From: Haliclona indistincta
Taxonomy: Eukaryota > Porifera > Demospongiae > Haplosclerida > Chalinidae
DNA length: 64,000 nt
Direction: 5' to 3'
NCBI GenBank assembly: GCA_964017065.1
Contig: OZ024786.1
Coordinates: forward strand, 228,646-292,645
The notes under the pieces were generated by a model, which saw only the letters and a list, made by a program, of their open reading frames with translations, was not told the origin of the DNA and did not search any database. Positions 31,239 through 41,600 of the stretch are shown piece after piece; position 1 is the stretch's first letter, and every line of letters begins with the position of its first letter. Both the position numbers and the translations under genes were made by a program.

Positions 31239-34047
31239 TTATTTGGACGCTGACCATGCATTTGGATCATTTGGATCATCAGGATGAGCAGGAACAGCAG
31301 GATCAACAAGATCATTGCCATCGTAATTAATACCCGCATATCCATTGCGGCGTTGTTGGCGTACTTTATTGATGCAAAATAGGATGCCAATCACTGCCCC
31401 TATTAATGTGATGAATCCCAATATTATCATTGCTGCTATACCAGCATCTTGAAGAGCCTGGCTTTTTTCTGTAAACAAGTTGAATAAACTGTAACAAAAT
31501 ATGTCATTAATTAACCAGCTCGATAAGTGCATAAATTAAATTAAATTTATTTCCAGCACTAAAAATACCATCAAGACTCTTGTCAAACCCTAAGCGAAGC
31601 ACATCAGGTAAAATAGTATTCTGAGGATCTGACATGCACTTACGGCAGACTGCAACTGAACTCAAAAAAAACTATAGATGCTTGTAAATGTTTACTTTGA
31701 AGAAATTGGAGGTTGACTGGAGCTAGTGAATCCTAACTGACGGCATGCTGAATCAGCAGAACTGTTCGACATGTACGATTTGTTCCGCGCATTCTAGGAA
31801 TTTGCGCATTCTATAGAATGCGTTGCGCTTTCTAGGAATTCCTAGAATGCGTGCCATTCTATAGAATGGCGGGCGTTCTATAGAAAGCGCAACGCATTCT
31901 ATAGAATGCGTAATCTACAGAATGCGCAAGGAACTTGCTCATTCTGTAGAGTGCAGCAAACACGCGGAGTTATGTCTGAGAGTATTCCCCTACACTAACT
32001 TGCAGCGATGAGCTTAGTAATAAGTCCAGTCAGCGAGGCTATGATAATCGATCAGTGCTGACTCGGAACCATCGTATCTTTCACTGAATCAGTCTCCGGC
32101 AACGGTGCACCGTTGCATGAGACTGATTCCTGTTTAGAGAGCGCAATTTCTAAACGTTGACCATGCTAGAGAACAAGGTTGATACTGTATGAAATTTACA
32201 ATGATAACAAACAACTAGACAAGAGTATGCACGATTGTGTTGACACACTTTTGCAGTGATGATACACAACTAGAATGATTTTTGCTTGAGTTGTCACTCT
32301 CACACCATTAAGTAATCTATACGAGCTGCTAGTCCATCTCCCGCTCGATTAACTGTCATTTTTACAAGAAGGTGGAGCTACGTACAGTGTGGGAATGTTG
32401 CATGATAGCGGTCAGGGAGAATTATAGGTACAATTGTAAAACAAGACAGGACAGCAATGGGATTGAATGTGGTGTGTTCACTATCATGGTATTTAAATTG
32501 ATTTTATGCACGGCAGCTGATCTAGCTGGACATGTATGACATCATGATTGTCTTTGCAATTGCATAAGTATTACAGTAAATTTAGTGTAATGCTTATGTA
32601 ATTGCAAAGACATGATGATAAGCTTATCATACTGAATTATGCTAAGCTGATGACAATGATGGTTGCAAAGTAGCTGCAAAGACATGATGATAGTGCCTTT
32701 GCAGCCATACCTTATCATCATCAATAGCATTAGCCACTTCTTTACAGCTAAGCCACACAATTGATGATGAGTCTTTATTTACAGCCCTGTTATGGTCGAA
32801 CACATAATAATCACTATAATGAGACTATAAATATTTACCATGGGCAAGGACGCCCAAGTGCATGCTGTATGAGCAAATTGAGCCCTAGTGAGCAATTACA
32901 CACAAAAACTCAGTGCATGCCAGTTGTTTCAGTGCTGAAGGTATGTGTTCACCTTGTGCTTGACCTATTTTGATAGTAGTAAACAAAACACACAGCAGTG
33001 ATGTAGGTGCATGTAAAACTCATACGCAGTCTGTGATAATTAGTGTTATCTACCATCGTATTTGTGGCATGTCAGCCTAGATAAACCAAAAGTGGTCATT
33101 TTGTTCACATACTGTTTTGAAATCATGGTCAGCATCACAAACCTTGTACAGTCCATACTACTAGGTGATAGTAATGATACATGTCCAGCTAGATCAGCTG
33201 CCGTGCATAAATTAATTTAATTCCATGATAGTGAACACATGCACCACATTCAATCCCATTGCTGTCCTGTCTTGTTTTACAATTGTACCTATAATTCTCC
33301 CTGACCGCTATCATGCAACATCCCCACACTGTAGCTCCACATTCTTGTAAAAATGACAGTTAATCGAGCTGGAGATGGACTAACACCTATAGATTACTTA
33401 ATGGTGTGAGAGTGACAACTCAAGCAAAAATCGTTCTAGTTGTGTATCATCACTGCAAAAGTGCATGTGTCAACACAATCGTGCATACTCTTGTCTAGTT
33501 GTTTGTTATCATTGTAAATTTACAGTATCAACCTTGTTCTCTAGCATGGTCAACTTTTAGAAATTGCGCTCTCTAAACAGGAATCAGTCTCAACGGTGCA
33601 CCGTTGAGACTGATTCAGTAAAGATACGATGGTTCCGAGTCAGCACTGATCGATTATCATAGCCTCGCTGACTGGACTTATTACTAAGCTCATCGCTGCA
33701 AGTTAGTGTAGGGGAATGCTCTCAGACATAACTCCGCGTGTTTGCTGCACTCTACAGAATGAGCAAGTTCCTTGCGCATTCTGTAGATTACGCATTCTAT
33801 AGAATGCGTTGGGCTTTCTATAGAATGCCCGCCATTCTATAGAATGGCACGCATTCTAGGAATTCCTAGAAAGCGCAACGCATTCTATAGAATGCGCAAA
33901 TTCCTAGAATGCGCGGAACATATTTAGTGCACACTGTTAACCATGTTTTATCAAAGTTAATCTGTAACAGTTCAGTACGATCACCGCTACTATCTTCAAT
34001 CCTGCGGATCTGACCATTGTATTGCTGATCACCAGAATCAACAGTAC
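31239..34047 (-). pseudogene. SRCR receptor copy, 3' half, inverted and broken
   Basis: Minus strand. 34047 down to about 33920 and 31781 down to about 31700 are two halves of the second SRCR domain's first exon (GDQQYNGQIRRIEDSS..., ...SACRQLGFT) split by a 2.1-kb foldback element. The following exon is almost entirely deleted (only GTCTGCC|GTAAGTG remains near 31645). FDKSLDGIFSAGNK has an 8-nt insertion (about 31545). The last exon 31468-31239 is open: a TM helix (GIAAMIILGFITLIGAVIGILF as two adjoining stretches) and a longer acidic tail (DGNDLVDPAVPAHPDD) than copies B and C. The signal and first SRCR exons are absent. The break at 34047 is at the same exon position as the break in copy A. 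Confidence 0.85.
31782..33919. mobile_element. 2.1-kb foldback transposon with palindromic end arrays
   Basis: Arms of about 750 bp (31782-32540 and 33176-33919) are inverted copies with few differences. Each outer end has a run of 16-bp palindromes of the GCATTCTATAGAATGC type and variants. The 630-bp loop contains a smaller inverted repeat (TTGCAATTGCATAAG near 32552). No transposase. Inserted in an SRCR exon; AAAT-like bases on both sides may be the target duplication. Confidence 0.9.
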
Positions 34048-34740
34048 ATTACCTAAGAGTATGCAACCGTCATTGTACCCCACCACACCCATAGATCAAA
34101 GGAAAATGGCATGGTATATATCCCATATATACACCTCTGGACAAGAATACGAGTGAACATCAAGTTGCAAATTGTTTTTTTTTCCTGCTTTTAGAGGCAC
34201 GAAGCACCGGAATTACTAAAGGACCGACATGCAGTGCCACGGTGGTCTCTAGCTCTCGTCTAGTCGTCTGCAGTACGACGTAGAAGCACACGCTGACCTG
34301 GCAACGCTCGGTCGGTTCCTACGTCTAGACAATCACCACAAACGGTTCCTACGTCTAGACAATCACCACAAACCTTAGATCGTTCCTCTCAGTACTAGCA
34401 CACCTCGAGCAAGACAACTGAAATCGACATCAGCGTCTTCGAGCAAGCCTTACACTAGCGATAGGTGGCTTCAACAAAACTAAGGCATCTAAACTGAAAC
34501 TACTGCTACCTGAAACGCTAACTAAAGGAGTACAACGCCTGTAGACACCACAGCAGAGAGATGGAAGTGGATCCCTAGCTGCTCCAAATCGTCACCATAT
34601 TTTCATGCTGAGCATGTGCTGACCTACTGCGCATGCTCAGTAAATGAAACAAAATGGCGGACGACTAGTAGCGCATGAATCTCAGTACGAATTATATCTC
34701 ATATAGCTAGCCTCGTCCCCAGGCTCTCGATATAGAGCCT
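34048..34740. other. Spacer beginning with breakpoint repeat
   Basis: 34046-34073 shares GTACATTACCTAAGAGTATG and following bases with 19013. CGGTTCCTACGTCTAGACAA is directly repeated at 34314-34365. No gene supported. Confidence 0.6.
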
Positions 34741-34883
34741 GGTACACATTGTACGCGCATGCGTTAATTATGTCCAAATATGGCATGATCAATTGAATGG
34801 CATGATTGGGCAAATTCAACTGATTCGGTGAAAAATCATGCCTTATTTGGACATAATTAACGCATGCGCATACAATGTGTACC
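34741..34883. mobile_element. Foldback MITE, GGTACACATTGTACGC ends
   Basis: About 47-bp arms (GGTACACATTGTACGCGCAT; TTAATTATGTCCAAATATGG) with a short loop. Nested in a second, shorter inverted repeat (GTCCCCAGGCTC / GAGGCGGGGCCTGAGGAC). Confidence 0.85.
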
Positions 34884-34954
34884 AGGCCCTCTCCTCAGCT
34901 TTGGGAGGCGGGGCCTGAGGACGAGGCTACTCATATAGCATGATTCATCGGTCT

Positions 34955-35088
34955 ATATACTGTATATAAACCTGCAAGTCGGCCAATTTGGAAACATATC
35001 GCCCTCGGGCCTGCGGCCCTCGGGCGATATCTTTCCAATTGGCCTCCTTGCAGGTTTATATAATGTATATAGACCTCTGAATCATGCT
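34955..35088. repeat. CGAG-type palindrome 7
   Basis: Arms TAGCATGATTCATCGGTCTA to complement. On the minus strand the core is CGAGGGCCGCAGGCCCGAGG: CGAG boxes 15 bp apart around a GCA triloop hairpin (plus-strand CTCG at 35004 and 35019). It lies about 75 bp before the first exon of SRCR copy B. Confidence 0.9.
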
Positions 35089-35163
35089 ATATCATATACA
35101 TATATATATTATAATTTAAAGTATTGCACATCAACTGTATATATAATAATTATGTCTGTGCAG

Positions 35164-36096
35164 ATATAGCTTTCCAGATAATAATCATCCAAAACTAGCT
35201 ATAACTGGTATAAAATGTCCTGAGGTCAAGTTTCCAACAACTGAGGGTGACATATTCCTGATGAGGTGTGACAACAGTGCTCAACTGATTCCAACTGAGG
35301 ATTGCAAACAGCTTGTGGGAATTCAGTGTTGTAAGCTTGAAAACAACGTGCTTCCATAGTTAATTTGTGCTTCAATAACTGTACAGGTACTGTTAATTCT
35401 GGTGATCAACCTTACAATGGACAGATCCGTAGAATCAAAGACAGTGATGGTGATCGTACTGAACTGTTACAGATTAATTTTGATAACACATGGTTGCCAG
35501 TGTGCACTAAATATAATATGTCAAAATATATTAGTTCTGCTGATTCAGCATGCCGCCAAATAGGATTCACTGGCTCTAGTCAACCACCAATTTCTTCAAA
35601 GTAAACATTATAGCATATTATGTTCGAATTTAGTTGTATTTTTATAGCAACCAGAAAAAGTCATGGAAGATTGATGATCTGTCAGCTTGTGATGTATCTT
35701 ATCCATGTTTCACTGATTGCTTCAAGCAATCATCAGTCACATTAGTGGAGCACTGTGATGAAAACCAGTATGAAGTTTTCTGTGGTAAGTGCATGTCGTC
35801 ACAGAATATTAATATGCTCTTAGGGTTTGACAAGAGCCTTGATGGTATTTTTAGTGCTGGAAATAAATACATATGCACCTATCAAGCTGGTAATAAGCTC
35901 ATCAATAATTATTTTTAATTTAGTACTATCTATTTTGTTTACAGAAAAAAGTACGGCTCTTCAAGATGTTGGCATTGCAGCAATAGTAATATTGGCATTG
36001 GTCATAGTAATAGGGCCAGTGATCTGCATTGTAATTGGCATTAAATCTCACAAACACGGCCGCCGTCATGGATACAATGGTCCAAATAAAAACTAG
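35164..36096 (+). CDS. SRCR receptor copy B, exons 4-8 (5' truncated)
   Basis: Exons: 35164-35330, 35387-35600, 35648-35784, 35824-35889, 35945-36096. They encode the second half of SRCR domain 1 (CPEVKFPTTEGDIFLMRC ... VGIQC), all of SRCR domain 2 (YNGQIRRIKDSDGDRTELLQ ... ACRQIGF ... SWKIDDLSACD ... VFCG), a juxtamembrane piece (FDKSLDGIFSAGNKYICTYQ) and a TM helix (GIAAIVILALVIVIGPVICI) with a short basic tail. Sites and phases are all intact and there is no stop. The signal peptide and first SRCR exons are not found upstream; palindromes and a breakpoint occupy that place. Either the 5' exons are lost or they must come from a distant copy. Lengths match copy C exon by exon. Confidence 0.8.
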
Positions 36097-36202
36097 TAGA
36101 AAAATGTATTGTGCATACAACTTACCACATTGACTTGTTCCATAGATATAGAACAATCTTACTTAATTGTTTCATGTGTTAATGATGTGTTATGTATGTA
36201 TA

Positions 36203-36332
36203 CAGTGGAACCTCTTTATAACGGACAAGTTGAGCAAGTGATTTTGTCTGTTATGGAGGTTCAATCTGTATTGTTATGTACATTAGCAAATTGTCCGTTA
36301 TATGGAGGTGTCCGTTAAGAGTGGTACCACTG
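36203..36332. mobile_element. Pogo/Tigger-like MITE, copy 1
   Basis: CAGTGGAACCTCTTTATAAC ... GGTACCACTG with TA on both sides; 130 bp. This terminus resembles pogo/Tigger elements. A second copy lies at the same place after SRCR copy C (42951), so the insertion predates the duplication. Confidence 0.85.
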
Positions 36333-36592
36333 TAGTCAATATTAACTAACTCTTGTTTATTCTCACTTAAAATTAATCATACATGAAATAAATTATTATT
36401 GACACTGGTCACATGACATGAACAAACACATCCACACAAACTCAGTCGTATAATGATAGTCCTCTCATCTATAACACATCTTCAATCTTCTGCTCTAGTG
36501 ATTCATTAGTTCCTAACAAACCCTTCACAACCTGCAGTATGTAGAGATAAGAGTACATTATAATCCACATTCTTCAGAAACAAGGAGCGTAT

Positions 36593-36782
36593 TAGGGGAA
36601 GGAGCATTCATCTGCCGTACTCGCTACAGTAATATTGAAGTCTAAAGACTGCCGCCGTGCGCTGTTGCTACTTGGAACTTGGGCCTTAAAAAGTGAGTGT
36701 TCAGCCAGAGCCATGATCGGCTGTCTAATTATGCGGCGGACTTTAGATTTCGTTATCCACATTTGAACACTCCTTCCCCTTA
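36593..36782. mobile_element. Short MITE, TAGGGGAAGGAG ends
   Basis: TAGGGGAAGGAGCATTCA and GAACACTCCTTCCCCTTA pair. 190 bp. A diverged relative ends at about 37256 (GAACGCTCCTTCCCCTCC) in the same HDDC3 intron. Confidence 0.75.
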
Positions 36783-37502
36783 CACTATGATAGATCAGGA
36801 TACTGGTATGATGTTTTTATTCCAAGTAGCATACATCTAAAAGCAGAATTTATCACTATTTATCAGAAACAGCATTATCATAATTATGTGATACTATCGA
36901 TATGTATCACTTATTTCCAGTTATAAAAAAATTCTGTATAGCTACATAGTGTTGAATGCCATATTATACATATTTGGGTGCTCCCAAGCAAGAGCGTACA
37001 AAAAACAAGCATCCAACTGCTATATTGCTCGTACAAATATCGAAAACTACAGTCCGGCGCTATGTGCTGTTGAACTTGGGGCTGTCTTAGTGCATTATTT
37101 CCTACCTTTACGATTCTTAATGCTCATCTCCAGCTAAAACAAAGAGCGGTAAGCCAGAGCCACAATCGCCATCTTATGCAGCTTGCACTTAAAAGGAAGG
37201 TTTTTGCATCACATACAGCGGACTTTACCGCATGAGTTGAACGCTCCTTCCCCTCCTGGTGCTCCTATAGAGTGATACCACCTAGTTTAATTTACATGAT
37301 GTTTATCAGGAGACTATTATAGTGTACATGAAGTGTGGGTGTGTCACTTTCTGACCTGTGCTGCCCATTTGAAGTACTCCTGTACTCTCTCCTCACTCCA
37401 TCCCTGAGGAGTGCATCGTGTGAGATCTCTGATGTTATATAGCTTGTCACCTAGCTTCACTAGCTTGGCTTTATGATTACATTGAGCAGCATGAACAATC
37501 TG

Positions 37503-37653
37503 GGGAGAGAGAGAGTATGTGTGAGTGTGTGTGTGGGACAGAGAGAGGGGAGAGAGAAAGGGGAGAGAGAGAGAGGGAGAGGGAGGGAGGGAGGGAGGGA
37601 GGGAGGGAGGGAAAGAGGGAGAGAGAGAGAGCCGAAAGAGAGAGAGGGGAATT
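37503..37653. repeat. GA/GGGA microsatellite
   Basis: Long purine tract next to the minus-strand acceptor of the HDDC3-like exon at 37499, where it serves as pyrimidine tract. Shadow Arg/Glu-rich and Ser/Leu-rich ORFs here are artefacts. Confidence 0.9.
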
Positions 37654-38014
37654 TAACATTATACCAATTATGATAGGTAGTGTCTTTCTCATCAAATTCA
37701 GTAATATCTCAAAACTTTCTATATCTCAAAACCTTCTATAAGTAACTTTCTATACATGTAGTCATGTAGTACTGTTATAAGTACTGTAAATCAGCTGTGA
37801 ATTTAGAAATTTTGTGATTTAAAAAATTCACGTTTTTTGTCTAGACGGCTGGATTTTTATTTTCAAGAGTAAAATTTTGTTCCTCAAATCAAAAATATAT
37901 GGGATTATCATCGCTCATCTCATCCACCATTCCTCTCACCTCTGGTCCAAACCTATCACCAATCTCATCCAGTGAGGTATGTGTGTCCTCCACTGTATCA
38001 TGGAGCAAAGCTGC

Positions 38015-38651
38015 CTGTAATATACACATACACTGACCACACCCATTGATTCATCAATACGTCATACTAGTCTACAGTAAGTTATTGCTGATCAAAACTG
38101 TAGAGTGCATGCACTAATGTGTTCAGTCTCTGATCATCCTCCATCATGTGAATAAAGACAACAGTGACTACAGAGACTGAACACATTAGTGCATGAAGGT
38201 GACACTCTAAACTTTCACTTCAGCATTGCGGCAAGAGTGTGGAGAGAGGAGGAGCCCCTTCCCAACACACCTGTAGAAGGTGTGTATTTCTGGTCCACAT
38301 ACAAGCGCTGCTGTAGAAGCAGTATAGTGGGTATACTGAGCTGACCAAAACGGTCCCGATGCGCATTCAATTCGCATCGATAGTGAACAGTTCCCAATCA
38401 GGTGCCAATGCGCATCATAACCGACTCTAGTGTGAACACGACTTCAATCATGCAAGACTGCATTGGATGAGGTCACGAATGCTTTCATTTTCACCATGTG
38501 CGCAACCGACACTATATATCCATCAGTGGTTCAATAGTGAATCATCGGTTGATTCAGAGACTTATCTGCGCTGCAGAATATACGTCAGTGATCAGTGCTA
38601 CGTGTGCAGTTGTGCGCCAACCCACAGAATACAGAATTTCACCGGACAAGA
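38015..38651. other. Spacer upstream of SRCR copy C
   Basis: CACTAATGTGTTCAGTCTCT (38111) is inverted at about 38175, a small foldback. GATGCGCATTCAATTCGCAT near 38357 resembles the interior of the MITE at 259. The end of this stretch should hold the promoter of copy C. Confidence 0.5.
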
Positions 38652-41600
38652 ATGATTGCAAGGTTTTGTCTTTCTATCTTTGTTGTACAAGGTCAGTATC
38701 TAATTCAGGCTAAATGCCTGAATTGCACTATAATTAATTTTGTGCGTTACATGATGCTTGCATTGATCTGCAGCTGTGATTGCGCAAACAGTGGATTTTG
38801 AAGGCAATGTCCGTTTAGCGTTTGACACTACGGGAAACGAAAATTATGAAGGAATTCTAGAGGCAAGATCATAATAATAATGTCTGTAAAAAATAATATG
38901 CTTTACTTATATGCACGCATTATTCATGATTCATTATAACTCAGTATAGTATACGTAGAAGCTGCATTACTGGTATACTGCATTGCCTTATAACTACGTA
39001 CTAGTTGAAACACTCGAAACGGCGCTTTAACTGGTTGAAATTGTGACCTAGCCGAAACTATAGCCCGGAGCCGATCACTACGCGAACAAGTTTTCTCGAG
39101 CCTGAGTATATAGTTGCCCCCCCCCGCCTCGACTAGTGCTCCAGCGTCTTTGAACTTGTATGTATCCGCACACTTTAAATAATGATGTACATACAATACT
39201 ATTAGATAAGTTATACAAACGTGTAGTACTATTATAATACATATTTGCTTATCACCCTATTGTGTAGCTTAACTTAGTCAGTGATGCATGTTTGTAATAA
39301 TTATCAGGCCTAGGAGGGCAATGATGTTATGATAAATAACAATGAACAAAATAATACTACATATCTTTGCTGAGCGGCAATGATAACAAATGGGATATAG
39401 CGATACATGCTGCTAGCTGGAAATACATGTAAATGAAAAGATTGAAAACCATAAAAAATCAAGAACTACATCTAGATTATAATAATTATCGACCGCAGCA
39501 ACGACAGAGAGAAGTGATTGGGCAGAGAATCAACTCTGTGCAGCAATATCAAATAGTGACAAACTGAACTGAACTGAACTGAATGAGAGATGGGCCATCA
39601 TTTCTTTGTAATGATGTAATAATGATTAAATAATGAGTGAGACTGTGTAAGCCCTGATGGCCCATCAGGGCTTACACAATGATTATGTACTATGAGTGAC
39701 AGCAATGTTGATAGGTACAAAAATGATTGTTCAGTTTTGTGCCATCGGTCTGTTTACCGATGGCAATGGTATTACAATATTACCAACGAATGTATGATGG
39801 GCAGTACTATAGTAGATAACACCTGCAGTGACTACAGTGCTTTTCAAAGGCTCCTGGTTCCAGCACATACACAAAAAATGATAATGCCTTGCACATGCAT
39901 GATCTAGGACATTTTACATGTTACCTGAATGCATGCTACTAATAATCTTATTTGTGAAGTTATTTTTAACGCTGTGTCTACAGTGCCGGTACCGGCATCC
40001 GAAAATTTAACCTTAAATTGCCGGTACCGGCAATTTAGGCAAAAATTGAACGATGCCACGTAACCTATAAAGCCTGGTTTGTAGCATTGATCGGCCAGTA
40101 GGTTCCGGTGGTTCAGTGGTTTAGCACGGTGGCTTGTAATAGAATCGTTCAGGGTTCGATTCTTGCTGTATGCATGTCTTTTTTTAAGTTTTTTTTAGCA
40201 GAAAACTAAGTTTAGCTGATCGCTCGACAATCCTTAGGCTTAGCAAGGGCCGAAGGCCCGGTTTATAATTAGGACGACCCTTCTGACTTTGCGCAGTTGA
40301 GAAAAAGGGTTTAGGGTTTGGTTTAGGGATTACTAGTAGTAGAGAGACTAAGTCGAAAGTGCGTCCATACCGGCATCGTTCAATTTTTGCTTAAGGTGTG
40401 TCCACACTATGTAGTGAATGCGCATTCGATCCGGATCGAATGCGCATTCACTGCGTCCACACCTAATGCGCATTGGCTAATCCGGATTCAGCTCAATCCA
40501 CCTCCAGAGGTGGTTTCGATCCGGATCGCGCAATTGCGCTTTGCGCATACGGCCAGAAACGAGGTGCGGTTTGCTCTATCATGTGACTGATCGAGGCGGA
40601 GTTGTCTGCCAGTCTATCTACTTGCTACTAGTCAGCCAGACTGCCACGAATACTGGGCACTGTTAGGTCCATACTGGGCGCTGTTAGGCGAATACTGGGC
40701 GCTGTAGTATGCTTACGTTCGTCTTCTCCGTGCTCGTGCATGAGCTCTTTCCCTCAGCATCCTACGCGAAACATTGGACGTTCGAGTGCGCCTGAGATCT
40801 AGAGCCATCCATTGAAAGAACAGCACAGCTAGTGCAGTTCGCGGTACCGCCATCCTGTGTTGGTATACGCGTGACTATCATGTGCAAACATGCATGTTGA
40901 AACCGCTTCGTCAGTAGTAGTGTGGACGCGATGAATGCGCATTGAATGCGATTTCGATTCGCATCGATCAATTCGGTTTGCAAACCGGTTCGAATCCAGT
41001 TCAGGTGTGGACACACCTTTAAAGTGCCGGTACCGGCAATGTAAGGTTAAATTTTTGGATGCCGGTACCGGCACTGTAGACACAGCGTATTTTTAATTTA
41101 CTACATCAGCAGGTATATTCTCAGGGCGATTGGAACGCAGTATGCTTTGAGTTGAATGGTACAAACGTGACCAACTATGGAGCTGCAGTCGCTGCTTGCA
41201 GACAAAAGAAACACGCTGCTGCTGACAGCTTCGGCTCAGCGACTAAACTGGGGTATATTATTATACATTGTAGTTGTATAGATTTTGTTTTGTATAATAG
41301 TATCTAATCGGGTGTATGGAAAAGAAGGAAACGGAAAACTGAAACGGACGGCGGAAACGGACGACGGAAAATGGGCGTGGTCTCGCACTAAAAACTAAAC
41401 CCAAGACCCTAAAACCTTCGCCGCTAACTGTGCAAAGTCGGGAGGGTATCCTAACCCGGGCCTTCGGCCCTTGGTAAGCCTAAGGATCGTCGGGAGGGTC
41501 GTCCTAACCCGGGCCTTCGGCCCTTGCTAAGGGTTTTGGGGTCTTGAGTGCGAGACCACGCCCATTTTCCGTCGTCCGTTTCCGTTTCCGCCGTCCGTTT

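Larger units (their letters stand above)
36469..38014 (-). pseudogene. HDDC3/MESH1-like hydrolase, three exons
   Basis: Minus strand. Exon 38014-37904: AALLHDTVEDTHTSLDEIGD, RFGPEVRGMVDEMSDDN, the metal-binding HD of the family. Exon 37499-37356: [48 protein letters not shown]. Exon 36531-36469: VVKGLLGTNESLEQKIEDVL then TAG. HD-domain MESH1 enzymes hydrolyse ppGpp and NADPH. Breaks: the HD exon runs into CCATATATTTTTGA without a donor where the family has TLPKxERK; the last exon gains TAG just before MRGLSL (copy 1: DTRGLSL); N-terminal exons are missing. An intron holds a MITE (36593). Good catalytic residues but probably dead. Confidence 0.8.
39970..41087. mobile_element. TIR element with 9-bp TSD in SRCR intron
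   Basis: CGCTGTGTCTACAGTGCCGG at both ends (inverted), each end with GCCGGTACCGGC palindromes; flanked by TATTTTTAA at 39961 and 41088. 1118 bp, no transposase. 9-bp duplication suggests a Mutator-like helper. Contains two nested elements (40032 and 40393). Confidence 0.9.

Noticed and set aside
37473..37741. Arg/Glu-rich and Ser/Leu-rich ORFs
   Set aside because: Translation of the GA microsatellite.
40100..40170. Functional tRNA gene
   Set aside because: A- and B-box-like motifs are present but I could not fold a full cloverleaf; it is the head of a repeated cassette.
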